From Actinoplanes lutulentus (GTDB taxonomy: Bacteria > Actinomycetota > Actinomycetes > Mycobacteriales > Micromonosporaceae): a stretch of DNA of 64,000 nt. Location of the stretch: NCBI RefSeq assembly GCF_003259845.1, contig NZ_QLMJ01000020.1:62001-126000 (forward strand). Reading direction: 5' to 3'. The notes beneath the pieces are model-generated. The model saw only the letters and a list, made by a program, of their open reading frames with translations. It ran no database searches and had not been told where the DNA came from. Positions 35,484-44,303 of the stretch are shown here, one piece after another (the first letter of the stretch is position 1; each line of letters opens with the position of its first letter). Both the position numbers and the translations under genes were made by a program.

Positions 35484-36638
35484 TTAGTTCGGAGCCATCA
35501 GTGCGAGTAGACGGTCGTAGAGGTCCTGAGCCCAAGGCTCGTCCCGCCATGGCCGGAGCTCTCGACCGGCGGCGAACGCCAGATTGAGCCCTCCGCCGCC
35601 ACGGGTCAGCTCTACGGCGTCGATGGTCCGGTGCATGGTGTCGGCTGCTTCATCCAACTTGGTCTGGCGAAGGAGGGCCAAGGTCAGGTTTCCTAACGCG
35701 ATGGCCTGACTCTTTCGGCCGGCCAAGGACTTCGATGCTGTTTCAAGGATCGGCTGGGCCTCTTCCGGAAGTCCGAGAAATAGGTAACACGAGCCTGCGA
35801 GCCGGTTGTATTCGTTGATTGAGTAAGAGCCGGCTGCCACGTCGACATCATTCACCTCTCCGATCTGAGAGCCGGCCTCAGACAGGGCTGTCTCGCAGAG
35901 GGTACGGTTGCCGCTCATGGCGTGCCCTTCTGCCACATGCAGCATCGCTAATCCGGTCAATGAGGGGCTGCATGAACGAGCGACGTCGGCCGCCTCAGTT
36001 GCGAGCGCGCGGCCCTTGTCCGGGTCCTTCTCGCCATACAGGGCAACAAAGCTCTTGCGGAGCAGCGCGTAGGATTCATTGCACGGCTCGCGTGCCTGCC
36101 GGGCTGCATGAATGGCTTGATCTAGATACGTGACTGGCTCTAGATGATTGCGTCTCTGGCTAACGTCCCAGACGAGTTGGCCCATGAAGATTGCTGATTC
36201 GGCCTCGACTTCGAACAGCGCCCGGCGTACACGTGCGGTGGGCGCCTGTTTCCGGAGGTTGACCACCCGGCCGTGCAGCTGGCCGGCGGGACCGAGCAAC
36301 GTGGTCGACGGCGACTCGTCGTAGCGATCATTGAGATTGCGCACTTCTTCATGAAGAAGTGCGACAGAGACTAGATCCAAACTGGCGGGGCGGTCCTCGA
36401 TGCGTTCACTCGCCGAGTCCTGTGTCTGGACGACGTCGTCGAGCGCCGACCTCAGTTCGTCATCGCTGATTCTCAAGGCGCGCGCGAGCCTGGGCCGCAT
36501 CCACGGCTGCGGTTCCGTCCCGCCAGCTTCCCAGCGGACCACTGTCGACCGTTCGACACCGAGTTCTTGGGCAAGGGTCTCCTGGGTGTGACCAGCTGTC
36601 TTGCGGAACTTGACGAGGCGCAATCGTTTGGTCGCCAT
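35484..36638 (-). CDS. XRE-family regulator with C-terminal helical-repeat domain
   Basis: A 384-residue protein. Residues about 8-65 are a helix-turn-helix of the XRE type (FRKTAGHTQETLAQELGVER, STVVRWEAGGTEPQPWMRPR). The rest consists of TPR-like helical pairs (SYALLRKSFVALYGEKDPDK, LGNLTLALLRQTKLDEAADT). Such regulators are common beside RiPP loci and are thought to read small molecules or partner proteins with the TPR part. It heads a leftward two-gene operon and shares a 234-base divergent region with the lanthipeptide genes. Confidence 0.82.
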   Translation of the reverse strand: MATKRLRLVKFRKTAGHTQETLAQELGVERSTVVRWEAGGTEPQPWMRPRLARALRISDDELRSALDDVVQTQDSASERIEDRPASLDLVSVALLHEEVRNLNDRYDESPSTTLLGPAGQLHGRVVNLRKQAPTARVRRALFEVEAESAIFMGQLVWDVSQRRNHLEPVTYLDQAIHAARQAREPCNESYALLRKSFVALYGEKDPDKGRALATEAADVARSCSPSLTGLAMLHVAEGHAMSGNRTLCETALSEAGSQIGEVNDVDVAAGSYSINEYNRLAGSCYLFLGLPEEAQPILETASKSLAGRKSQAIALGNLTLALLRQTKLDEAADTMHRTIDAVELTRGGGGLNLAFAAGRELRPWRDEPWAQDLYDRLLALMAPN

Positions 36639-36714
36639 CGCGGCTGCCTCCAGGGGCGGGCGTGCGAGACACGATAGTCGATGTGTGCGCTTAGGCCCAG
36701 GTCAGAGCCATGCT

Positions 36715-36752
36715 TTGCCTCATTCGTGCTTCTATTTTGCCTCTTACGTGCT
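36715..36752. promoter_or_regulatory. Tandem direct repeat, candidate operator of the XRE regulator
   Basis: TTGCCTCATTCGTGCT (36715-36730) and TTGCCTCTTACGTGCT (36737-36752) match at 14 of 16 positions and start 22 bases apart, about two helical turns. They lie between the XRE gene and the rightward lanthipeptide genes. Confidence 0.6.
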
Positions 36753-36872
36753 CTGGAGATCGAGGGCAAACAAGCCTTTGCTAGATCTACACCGGCTTCA
36801 CCGGACGTCATCGCATGTAGACCGTGAGCGGCGTTCGGATCGTGACCTTGGCGAAGAAGGGACGAGCTTCAG

Positions 36873-37175
36873 ATGGCGGATTTGAGCCGTCCGGCGAACA
36901 CTTACTACGCGACAACAGCCGACGCGCAGCTCGGCGTGGCTCAGGCGATCCTCAACGAGCATGTGACATCAAGCGCGACTGGGCGCTGTCTATCCTGCGA
37001 CTCGTTCGGACCGTGTTGGCGGCGAGAGAACGCCGTCGTGATCTTTTCCCGGACGCTGCGTCTGCCGCTCCGTAGTCCGGGGGCCAGTCGACCGGAGCTG
37101 ATCGGCGCGAGGCATGTCGGACGCCCGAGCGGTTTCGCTCAGGATGCCGTCGATGCTCGGAGCTGGCCACAATGA
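36873..37175 (+). CDS. Small Cys-containing protein of the FxLD locus
   Basis: A 100-residue protein starting at ATG 36873. The middle reads EHVTSSATGRCLSCDSFGPC, a C-x2-C-x5-C motif typical of small zinc-binding proteins that accompany FxLD lanthipeptide and methyltransferase genes. It then continues WRRENAVVIFSRTLRLPLRS. It overlaps the methyltransferase start by ATGA. It is the first rightward gene after the operator. Function unknown. Confidence 0.68.
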   Translation: MADLSRPANTYYATTADAQLGVAQAILNEHVTSSATGRCLSCDSFGPCWRRENAVVIFSRTLRLPLRSPGASRPELIGARHVGRPSGFAQDAVDARSWPQ

Positions 37176-38692
37176 GCCACCTCGCTGCTCCGCCGACGGA
37201 GATGGTTGAGCACATCCCGGTACGGCCAAGCTGGGACTGTCGTGCTTGCGGTGAGCCGTGGCCCTGCAATGCAGCGCGCTCGGCTCTCAGCTCGGAGTAC
37301 CGCGCTTTCCCTTCGCTGCTGAAGATGTACCTGTCGACGCAGATGTACGAAGCGATCGGCGATCTCTTCGGCGTTAACTCGATCTCGCCCATCGATTTCT
37401 ACCAGCGATTTCTCTCCTGGATCAGGTCACCGCCGACGGACGACAGCGCCGTTCATGCCGAGGTCCCCACCAATGGAGCAACAGTGAGCACGCCGCCTTC
37501 GAATGATCCCGACAAGCTTCGAGCAGCCATGGTCCGGACTCTGATCGAGGAAGGCACGATTCTTTCCGGGGACGTGGCGGCGGCCTTTGCCGCCGTCCCT
37601 CGCCACCTCTTCGTTCCCGGAGAGGCCCTATGGCGGGCGTATGATCCTCAGCTCGCCCTTCTGCCGAAGACCGCTGCTAACGGCACGGACACGAGCGTCG
37701 TGTCCGCCGCCGAGGTGCAGGCCGCCATGTTGGAACAAGCGCAGGTCGAGCGCGGTATGAACGTCCTGGAGGTTGGCTCCGGCGGCTACAACGCCGCGCT
37801 GCTCGCAGAACTTGTTGGCCCGTCGGGTCAGGTCACGAGCGTCGACATTGACTCCGGCATCACGGCCCGTGCTGGCGCCTGCCTCCACAAGACCGGTTAC
37901 GACCAGGTCCGGGTGATTACTGCCGATGCGACGAAGCTCTTGCCCGGACAATCACCCTTCGACCGCATCATCGTCACGACCGCGGCGTGCGACATCGCAC
38001 CCGCCTGGATTGACGAACTCACGCCCTTTGGCCGGATTGTTGTCCCGCTGAGGTTCGCCGGCATCACCAGAGTCATCGCCTTCGACCGCAATCGCGGTAG
38101 CCGGGCGCTGTTCGCTCATAGTTATCGGCTCGGCTCGTTCGTCACAATGCAGGGTTGTGCCGAGGAACGGCTGATCCCGCTCACCCGTGATGTGGCGTTG
38201 CGAGTCGATTCCCAGCACACGCCGGAATTTCACCTGCCAGCGCTCCGGCATGCCATACACGAGCCGCCCATCGAACAGTGGGCCGGTACGGCTCACGACC
38301 TGCCCGACGAGCTACAACTGTTTCTACTCACCAACGCGCAACCGCAGATGCCGATCCTCCAGGCCAGCCAAGAACTGGTCGACCAGGGAGTCTTCCCGAC
38401 AAGCGCCCGCTACGGCGTGCCTGTCCTCATCGATGGCGGCAGCTTCGCCTACCGCACTTCGCGTCCTAATCCGGACATCATCACCGGCTACGAGACTGGC
38501 GTCGTCGCACATGGGCCGGCGGCGGCCAAGGTCGCCGATACGCTGCTGGCCCTAATCCGAGAGTGGGCCAACAACCACTTCAAACGGGATGCCGCCCGCA
38601 TCGAATATCACCCTAAAACCATGGACACGAGCGACCTTCTCGGCTGGCGCGTCATCACGCAGAACGGCGTGCTGACCGTCAGCTGGCCGTGA
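37172..38692 (+). CDS. FxLD-system methyltransferase with fused N-terminal Cys domain
   Basis: A 506-residue protein. Residues about 18-85 form a small domain with WDCRACGEPWPCNAARSALS and a helical region (LKMYLSTQMYEAIGDLF) that in related loci is often a separate small protein. From about residue 108 a PCMT-type fold starts (KLRAAMVRTLIEEGTILSGD). Its SAM motif I is NVLEVGSGGYNAALLAELVG and it continues to the C-terminal domain of the FxLD-system methyltransferases. A GTG at 37484 with GGAG close upstream could start the methyltransferase alone. It may convert Asp or a C-terminus in the lanthipeptide. No frameshift separates the parts. Confidence 0.8.
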   Translation: MSHLAAPPTEMVEHIPVRPSWDCRACGEPWPCNAARSALSSEYRAFPSLLKMYLSTQMYEAIGDLFGVNSISPIDFYQRFLSWIRSPPTDDSAVHAEVPTNGATVSTPPSNDPDKLRAAMVRTLIEEGTILSGDVAAAFAAVPRHLFVPGEALWRAYDPQLALLPKTAANGTDTSVVSAAEVQAAMLEQAQVERGMNVLEVGSGGYNAALLAELVGPSGQVTSVDIDSGITARAGACLHKTGYDQVRVITADATKLLPGQSPFDRIIVTTAACDIAPAWIDELTPFGRIVVPLRFAGITRVIAFDRNRGSRALFAHSYRLGSFVTMQGCAEERLIPLTRDVALRVDSQHTPEFHLPALRHAIHEPPIEQWAGTAHDLPDELQLFLLTNAQPQMPILQASQELVDQGVFPTSARYGVPVLIDGGSFAYRTSRPNPDIITGYETGVVAHGPAAAKVADTLLALIREWANNHFKRDAARIEYHPKTMDTSDLLGWRVITQNGVLTVSWP

Positions 38693-38795
38693 ATCACCCG
38701 GCCGAGGGTCGGGCTGCACCGGTGCAATGGCTCGAAGCACCGCTTGCTCCATATGCCGTTATTCAGAACAAGGTCAAGATGAAAGGAAGTCGCTG

Positions 38796-40082
38796 ATGAC
38801 TGACGCAGCAGCCGACGCTCGCCTCCGGCAACCCGAGAACGGCGCTCCGGGGCCAGCGAGCGGGAGTCAAGCTGAGCGTGGAGCCGAGCTGCGGGCTGCG
38901 CTGGTGGATCAGCTCCGCACGGAAGGCAAGATCACCAGCGCCCTAGTTAAGGCGGCATTCCTCACGGTGCGCCGGGAGCATTTCCTTCCAGAGGAGACGC
39001 CGTTGGAAACGGCGTACGGCTTCGACAGCTCGGTCGTGACCAAGCGTGACGAAGGCGGCGGGGCTCTCTCTTCAGTATCGGCCGCATACATTCAGGCTCG
39101 AATGCTGGAGCAGGCAGGGCTTTCGCCAGGCATGAGTGTGCTGGAGATCGGATCCGGTGGGCTGAACGCGGCCTTGATCGCCGAGATCGTAGGCGAACAG
39201 GGCCACGTGGTAACCGTGGATATCGACCCAGAGGTCACGGACCGCGCCACAAAGCTGCTCGACGAGGCGGGTTACGGCAGCCGGGTGCGGGTCGTGGCCG
39301 CAGACGCCGAGAACGGCGTACCCGGTAGAGCAGAGTTCAACGCGATCATCGTGACGGTCGGCGCGTGGGACATCGCCCCGGCCTGGTTGCGGCAGCTGGC
39401 CCAGAACGGCACGTTGGTTCTTCCGCTGGTCATGAACGGCGTTACCCGTACGGTCGGGCTGCGCCGCGACGGTGAACATCTGACGAGTACGTCGATCGAG
39501 GTAGCCGGGTTCGTCCCCATGCAAGGTATCGGCCGCCATGACGAGCGACTGTTCGTCCTGGCCGGCCCGGACGGTAAGAAGATCACGCTGCGCTTCGACG
39601 ACGGCGCGCCGGTCACCCCCGCTGAGCTCGATGATGTGCTCGCCTCTGGTCCGGTCGAGAACTGGTCCGGAGTGGTGTTCCCGCCCGCGACGTCGTGGGC
39701 GGATCTCTACCTCTGGCTCGCCTGGTACCTGCCGGGATTCTGTCGGCTGGTGGCGGAGGACAGCAGCGCACTGGAAAAGCACGGCACATGGTTCCCGTTC
39801 GGTGTTGTGAGCGGAGCCGGCTTCGCGTTCTTCGTAACGCGAACGGCGCCGAACGGGAAGGGCGTGGAATTCGGCGCCACTGCCTACGGCCGTGACGGTG
39901 AACTGGCCGCCGCGACTCTGGTCGAGCAGATCCGGGCATGGGACCGCGACGGCCGTCCGGTCGCTGGGCCGTCGATCGGTTACTGGCCGACCGGCAGCGA
40001 CCTTTCCAAGATTCCTTCCGACGCCGCGGTCATGGAAAAGACCCATGGAGTCGTCACGATTTCCTGGCCCCCGAAGGGCTGA
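38796..40082 (+). CDS. FxLD-system PCMT-type methyltransferase
   Basis: ATG 38796 follows AAAGGAAG; the frame extends to 38727 without a better start. The 428-residue protein has ELRAALVDQLRTEGKITSAL, SAAYIQARMLEQAGLSPGMS and the SAM motif VLEIGSGGLNAALIAEIVGE. A long C-terminal half follows (WADLYLWLAWYLPGFCRLVA, ending in VVTISWPP). It is a full-length member of the same family as the preceding gene, so the locus has two. It acts in the cytosol, probably on the precursor peptide at 40137. Confidence 0.83.
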   Translation: MTDAAADARLRQPENGAPGPASGSQAERGAELRAALVDQLRTEGKITSALVKAAFLTVRREHFLPEETPLETAYGFDSSVVTKRDEGGGALSSVSAAYIQARMLEQAGLSPGMSVLEIGSGGLNAALIAEIVGEQGHVVTVDIDPEVTDRATKLLDEAGYGSRVRVVAADAENGVPGRAEFNAIIVTVGAWDIAPAWLRQLAQNGTLVLPLVMNGVTRTVGLRRDGEHLTSTSIEVAGFVPMQGIGRHDERLFVLAGPDGKKITLRFDDGAPVTPAELDDVLASGPVENWSGVVFPPATSWADLYLWLAWYLPGFCRLVAEDSSALEKHGTWFPFGVVSGAGFAFFVTRTAPNGKGVEFGATAYGRDGELAAATLVEQIRAWDRDGRPVAGPSIGYWPTGSDLSKIPSDAAVMEKTHGVVTISWPPKG

Positions 40083-40136
40083 GCAGCGCGCGGCTCAGCC
40101 TGGGACAGGCCAGGTGGCATCACCCCTTCCCGCCGT

Positions 40137-40520
40137 TTGGAGAATGAAGTCAATGGCACCCACGGCCACGACCCTCGACCGGCCGCGGAGCCCGTCACCG
40201 ACGATTTCGAGCTGGACATGCGGGTTGTCGAGCTGACCACGACCCTGGTCCAGGGCCGATGCAACACCAGCGACGGCTGCGGCGAGACCTGTAGCGGCAG
40301 CGCATGCAGCACCGCTCCTACGACCCGGCCTGACGCAAAACGCACCAACCCTGACGTTGCCGGAGTCCACGCCCCCCGCTGGGCTCCGGCAACACCCCAA
40401 CCCTCTTGTGTACGGGAGGTGCGCCATGCTGTTCGCTCATCCCCGGTTTCATCCCGCTGGCCCGGTAATGGTCCGCGCCAGCACTTTTCCGGATCAGCCC
40501 GGTGGGCCAGCGTTGCCTGA
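40137..40520 (+). CDS. FxLD lanthipeptide precursor, frame-disturbed
   Basis: The frame carries FELDMRVVE, the FxLD-type leader motif, and a Cys/Thr/Ser-rich core CNTSDGCGETCSGSACSTA as in FxLD lanthipeptides. Its start is abnormal. The only start in this frame is TTG 40137 without ribosome-binding site, whereas a good GGAG precedes ATG 40153 in another frame that reads MAPTATTLDRP and stops. One missing base near 40175-40182 would join them. At the other end no stop follows the core for over 60 codons, and the frame runs into the dehydratase start. So the precursor is probably damaged, or the sequence has an error here. Confidence 0.6.
   Translation: MENEVNGTHGHDPRPAAEPVTDDFELDMRVVELTTTLVQGRCNTSDGCGETCSGSACSTAPTTRPDAKRTNPDVAGVHAPRWAPATPQPSCVREVRHAVRSSPVSSRWPGNGPRQHFSGSARWASVA
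40356..40393 (+). promoter_or_regulatory. Hairpin between precursor and dehydratase genes
   Basis: GTTGCCGGAG and its complement (40384-40393) form a perfect 10-bp stem. It lies between the core peptide and the dehydratase start, where lanthipeptide operons often place an attenuator that lowers readthrough. Confidence 0.55.
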
Positions 40521-40942
40521 CCCCACCGCCTCCGTCGCGGAGTCGGTTCGATGGCTGGCGACCGTATGGGACCACCCAGGTTTCGCCGAGGCCCTCACAT
40601 TCGCCAATCCCGGCCTCGCCGCGCACGTCGCCGGCGTCGTCGATGCCGGGGATGAGGTCCTTATAAAGGCGATCGGGCGGGCCACCTCGGCGGTGTCGTC
40701 CTACCTGGTTCGATGGCAGCGCCGCGCCACACCGTTCGGGCTCTTCGCCGGGGTGACAACCGCAACGCTCGGGCCTGCCGGTCGCGCGATTCGGCGAGCG
40801 ACACCGGGTGGTGGTCCGCGCTGACGCTGACTGGCTTGCTCGCATCATCGACCGGTGGTGGCAGGGCCGAGATGACGGGTTCATCCGGGGATGCCTGGAC
40901 GCGAGCCCGCACACGGCGACAGTCGTAGCGCAAATCGAATAG
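40426..40942 (+). pseudogene. Lantibiotic dehydratase (LanB-like) N-terminal remnant
   Basis: ATG 40426 follows GGGAGG. The frame reads MLFAHPRFHPAGPVMVRAST, WLATVWDHPGFAEALTFANP and SYLVRWQRRATPFGLFAGVT, the typical N-terminus of LanB. It stops at 40824, but homology-like sequence continues in the next frame from about 40787 (RHRVVVRADADWLARIIDRW) up to 40942. The whole fragment covers about 170 residues, while full LanB proteins have around 1000. The rest, and any LanC cyclase, is absent. Loss coincides with the start of the restriction-modification island. Confidence 0.8.
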
Positions 40943-41054
40943 TCATGTGTGTGGTGTGCCCGTAAACGAGATTATGATCAAGCGACCGCGACGCCCGTCG
41001 CACCTTTGCGTCGGAGTCGCGTTCATAGCAGCCATCTTCGATGTAACAGACCGA

Positions 41055-42137
41055 CTACGCTGGATGCCCACCCTCTTTCAAGGTGTAGAGCGAGGGTGGT
41101 CCATATTGCTCTAGCTTTGCCTGGTTCGCGGCGATGCCGCCCTCCTGGACAAAAGGCGAGAATTCTCGGATCGGGCGGAACATCGTAGGTTTATAATAGG
41201 CGGCATTTCGCGTCTCCCGCGGCCTGACATCTACAGAAAGGAATTTATCTTCCATGGACCAAAGGTCTGCCCACCATAGTCCGACTCCCCGATATATCTC
41301 AGTAGGAGGGTTTGCTCGCCCGATGATCTGCGCATGGACAAGGTAGATGGGGAAACTTTCACGATCCACCACAGTCAGTATGTCGTCACAGTCGGTGGTG
41401 TCCAACTGGAAACGTGACATGGGATCGCCGACTCCGTCACCTCTAGCGGCAGCCTTCTTGCCGCTTTTCAGTTCGAATCCAGCGACCGGAACATCATTCT
41501 GGTCGTACAAGGTGAAGTCAGGATTGCTGACGCGGTCCAGGTCGGTCCGGCGTCCCCGCGGTCGCAATTGTGGGGGATCCGTTTCGCGGAGACGAAGGCC
41601 CGTCTGTTCCTCGATATTTTCTGCTTTCCAGGTTTCGAGGACGTATTTGGCTGATGCGAGACCTCGTCCTATCGAACGAAGCACACGCTCGCAAACGCCG
41701 CACAGGAACCACTGGGTCAATCGTAAATCGCGGTATGATTCGTTACAGTGACCACAGTTGCCCTCTATATCCTCGCGCGATACCCATTCCGGATCTTTCC
41801 CACCAAAAGCCCTAACGGAGTACTCGTTACGGCATGTGTCGCAGAGAAAAAAACCCGCCAGGCCGGCGTCGCTGGCGGGCTTGCTGTCGCGCGCGCACGT
41901 GTACGCACCCCATGCATCCGGAGCGAGCCGCATCCCTGCCCCGTCAAGGACTGCCATGAGCTGCGTTGCGGTTTTCCCGCCTACGCCACGCAATGCGCGC
42001 AGTTCACGCTCGCTTAGGCGCAGAAGGCCCGCAGTCGACGTGATGCCGGCTCGCCTTAGCGCAGCCGCCACTCGTGGCGGCATGGAGATGTCAAGGTCCA
42101 GCGCAAACAGGCCATCGGGCGTATCCCCCAGGGTCAC
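41055..42137 (-). CDS. HhH/alpha-CTD-like, zinc-ribbon, PD-(D/E)XK nuclease-like protein
   Basis: A 360-residue protein with three parts. Residues 12-68 form a helix-hairpin-helix region of the RNA polymerase alpha-CTD type (ALRRAGITSTAGLLRLSERE, LRALRGVGGKTATQL). Residues 99-149 hold three CxxC pairs (Cys99/102, 128/131, 146/149), a zinc-binding unit. A PD-(D/E)XK core follows with NPDFTLYDQN (Asp207) and FELKSGKK (Glu222, Lys224). It lies divergent from a BsuBI/PstI-type methylase and endonuclease. It could be a second restriction enzyme or a control nuclease. The combination is unusual and not a known named family to me. Confidence 0.7.
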   Translation of the reverse strand: MTLGDTPDGLFALDLDISMPPRVAAALRRAGITSTAGLLRLSERELRALRGVGGKTATQLMAVLDGAGMRLAPDAWGAYTCARDSKPASDAGLAGFFLCDTCRNEYSVRAFGGKDPEWVSREDIEGNCGHCNESYRDLRLTQWFLCGVCERVLRSIGRGLASAKYVLETWKAENIEEQTGLRLRETDPPQLRPRGRRTDLDRVSNPDFTLYDQNDVPVAGFELKSGKKAAARGDGVGDPMSRFQLDTTDCDDILTVVDRESFPIYLVHAQIIGRANPPTEIYRGVGLWWADLWSMEDKFLSVDVRPRETRNAAYYKPTMFRPIREFSPFVQEGGIAANQAKLEQYGPPSLYTLKEGGHPA

Positions 42138-42734
42138 CGGAATACTCTAGCTGCTTCGTCGAGTCTGCCCGCGAGCAGTCAGTCCCCTAGTGGTGGCTGC
42201 GCGTTACGCGGCGGGAGCTTCGGCCGCGCTCGGCGCGGGACTGTCGATGACCAAAGGGGATCGAGGAATCACTCAGCGTGCGTGCGCCAGCGCGCGCACG
42301 CTGAGTCCAGTGCGAGAGAATCACGTGCCGATAGTCAGCGTGACGTTCTTGGATGGATGTCGAGCCGCTGACTATTAATTGGTTTCGGTAGTATTACTGT
42401 TGCACTCGACAAGTGGGAGGCGAATAAACGCGGCAGGGCCGCGAAATGTTACCGGGGGCATGCATGGGGGTTGCAAGTTTGACACGCATGAGAAGAGAAA
42501 ATCCATCCGGGAAGTTGATCATGTGAAATCGGAATCAGACCCGCGGGCTTGCTAGCTTGTCGCTTATGGTATAACTTGTCATCCGCATTCGGATATCAGT
42601 GGCCCTCGTCCGCCTCCTGGACACGGCAACTGTGCTGGGATGCTGATCGGTCCGACGGCGCTGCACCAAAGGTGCGTGCCGGCTGTGCCGAGCAATTACA
42701 GGTGCCATTTTCGAATGACGAATGACGCTGCCGA
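42138..42734. other. Divergent promoter region of the restriction-modification island
   Basis: These 600 bases hold no supported gene. The sequence is AT-richer than the flanks and includes the imperfect hairpin at 42271-42306. Several AT-rich stretches follow at about 42370-42520. The promoters of both the nuclease-like gene and the methylase gene must lie here. Confidence 0.5.
42271..42306. repeat. Long inverted repeat
   Basis: ACTCAGCGTGCGTGC and GCGCGCACGCTGAGT form a 15-bp stem with one G-T wobble around loop GCCAGC. It could be a terminator or a control site for the divergent genes; which one is undecided. Confidence 0.55.
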
Positions 42735-44303
42735 GTGAGTGGAACGGTAAATAGGATGCTTGAACAGGGTGGCGCAATCTCTGAAGTTGCACGGCAAATG
42801 CTGAAGCGCGCAGAGGTTCATCGCGTTGCTGCCCTACGGAACATACCTCAGGATCAGCAATCTAGTCTAGGGCAGTTCTTCACTCCGAATCGTGCAGCCC
42901 AGTTAGTTGCCTCAATTCCCCGTCTCCCCAAAAGCGGGCAGCTCCGCGTACTTGACCCAGGGGCTGGATCAGGAATGCTCCTTGCTGCGTTGGCAGCTCG
43001 AGCATTGGAAGAGTGCCTGGACGTCTCGCTAAGCCTCGTGGCAGTCGAACTAGATTCCCATGTGATGCCGTACTTAAAGGCGACACTTGCGGATCTCAAA
43101 TCTACGGTATCTGATTGTGGAATTAAGCTTGATTACGAAATCAAGCCGGGAGACTACGTCGAGCTACGTACTGGAGTGGTCGATGTGCTTAGCCAGGCGG
43201 AGCAGTTCGATCTTGTGATTATGAACCCGCCCTACCGAAAGCTCAGCGTTAGCTCGGCCCATCGCAAGGCACTGTCTCGGCTGGGAGCCGATTGCCCCAA
43301 TATTTACGCCGGCTTCCTTGCGCTCGGAGCATTGGGACTTCGCGATGGTGGGCAATTGGTAGCTATTACGCCGAGATCCTTCGCAAATGGTCCATATTTT
43401 GACCAATTCCGAAACTTCCTGCTGGACCGGGTAAATCTCGATAGGATTCACGTCTTCGAGTCGCGCTCGACGGTGTTTTCCGACACCGGAGTCCTTCAAG
43501 AGAATATTATTTTCTCAGCGACTCGCGCGGCCAGCCCTGGTTCCGTCGTGCTATCCGTTAGCCATGGACATACGGATGAGATTGTCATGCGCCGGGTGGA
43601 GTACGCGGATGTCGTCAAACCTGGGGATTCTCATCGGTTCATTCGACTTCTTGTCGACGACGAAGATACCGTCACTGCCGAGACGATGGCTGCGATGCCA
43701 GCCACACTCGGCGACATCAAGGTAGAAGTATCTACGGGACGAGTCGTGGACTTTAGATCCCGCGAGTGCTTGCTATCGCAACCTGATAACGAAAGCTATC
43801 CTTTAATTTATCCCGGTAATGTGCGGAATGGTCTTATTGAGTGGCCTCGGAAGCTCAAGAAGCCTCAAGCGTTTGCGGCGCGTGAACCCAAGGACCAAAA
43901 TTTCCTGCTGCCGCAGGGCTATTATGTCGTTGTTAAGCGATTTTCCGCAAAGGAAGAACGTCGGCGAGTCGTCGCTTCCGTATGGGACCCTTCAATCAAC
44001 TCTGGCCCAGTCGCATTCGAGAACCATCTCAACATCTTCCACAGAGGTGGTGAGGGGTTGCCCCGAAATCTTGCCGTAGGGCTGAGCTACTGGCTTAACG
44101 GCTCTGTCGTAGATCGGTTCTTTCGGACCTTCTCTGGCCACACGCAAGTTAATGCGACTGATCTACGGTCATTGCGTTACCCCTCGCTCGAAGTGCTGGA
44201 GCAGTGGGGCGGCATGCTTGAAATTGCACTACCTGAGCAAAAGGAAATTGACGCTAAGGTAGCCGCCATGTTTGAACTGCTAGGGGGCCAGGCCGGTGAG
44301 TGA
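42735..44303 (+). CDS. BsuBI/PstI-type N6-adenine DNA methyltransferase
   Basis: A 522-residue methylase. GTG 42735 and ATG 42756 are both possible starts. QFFTPNRAAQLVASIPRLPK leads to SAM motif I LRVLDPGAGSGMLLAALA (residues about 70-87). Catalytic motif IV is NPPY (about residue 164, in VIMNPPYRKLSVS). The C-terminal target domain includes YPLIYPGNVRNGLIEWPRKL. The order and companion gene match M.BsuBI/M.PstI, which protect CTGCAG at the inner adenine. Base composition is visibly lower in G+C than the neighbours, pointing to recent transfer. It overlaps the endonuclease gene by eight bases. Confidence 0.88.
   Translation: MSGTVNRMLEQGGAISEVARQMLKRAEVHRVAALRNIPQDQQSSLGQFFTPNRAAQLVASIPRLPKSGQLRVLDPGAGSGMLLAALAARALEECLDVSLSLVAVELDSHVMPYLKATLADLKSTVSDCGIKLDYEIKPGDYVELRTGVVDVLSQAEQFDLVIMNPPYRKLSVSSAHRKALSRLGADCPNIYAGFLALGALGLRDGGQLVAITPRSFANGPYFDQFRNFLLDRVNLDRIHVFESRSTVFSDTGVLQENIIFSATRAASPGSVVLSVSHGHTDEIVMRRVEYADVVKPGDSHRFIRLLVDDEDTVTAETMAAMPATLGDIKVEVSTGRVVDFRSRECLLSQPDNESYPLIYPGNVRNGLIEWPRKLKKPQAFAAREPKDQNFLLPQGYYVVVKRFSAKEERRRVVASVWDPSINSGPVAFENHLNIFHRGGEGLPRNLAVGLSYWLNGSVVDRFFRTFSGHTQVNATDLRSLRYPSLEVLEQWGGMLEIALPEQKEIDAKVAAMFELLGGQAGE

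Noticed and set aside
42190-42378. 62-aa plus frame in the divergent region
   Set aside because: Contains the long inverted repeat and lacks start signals.
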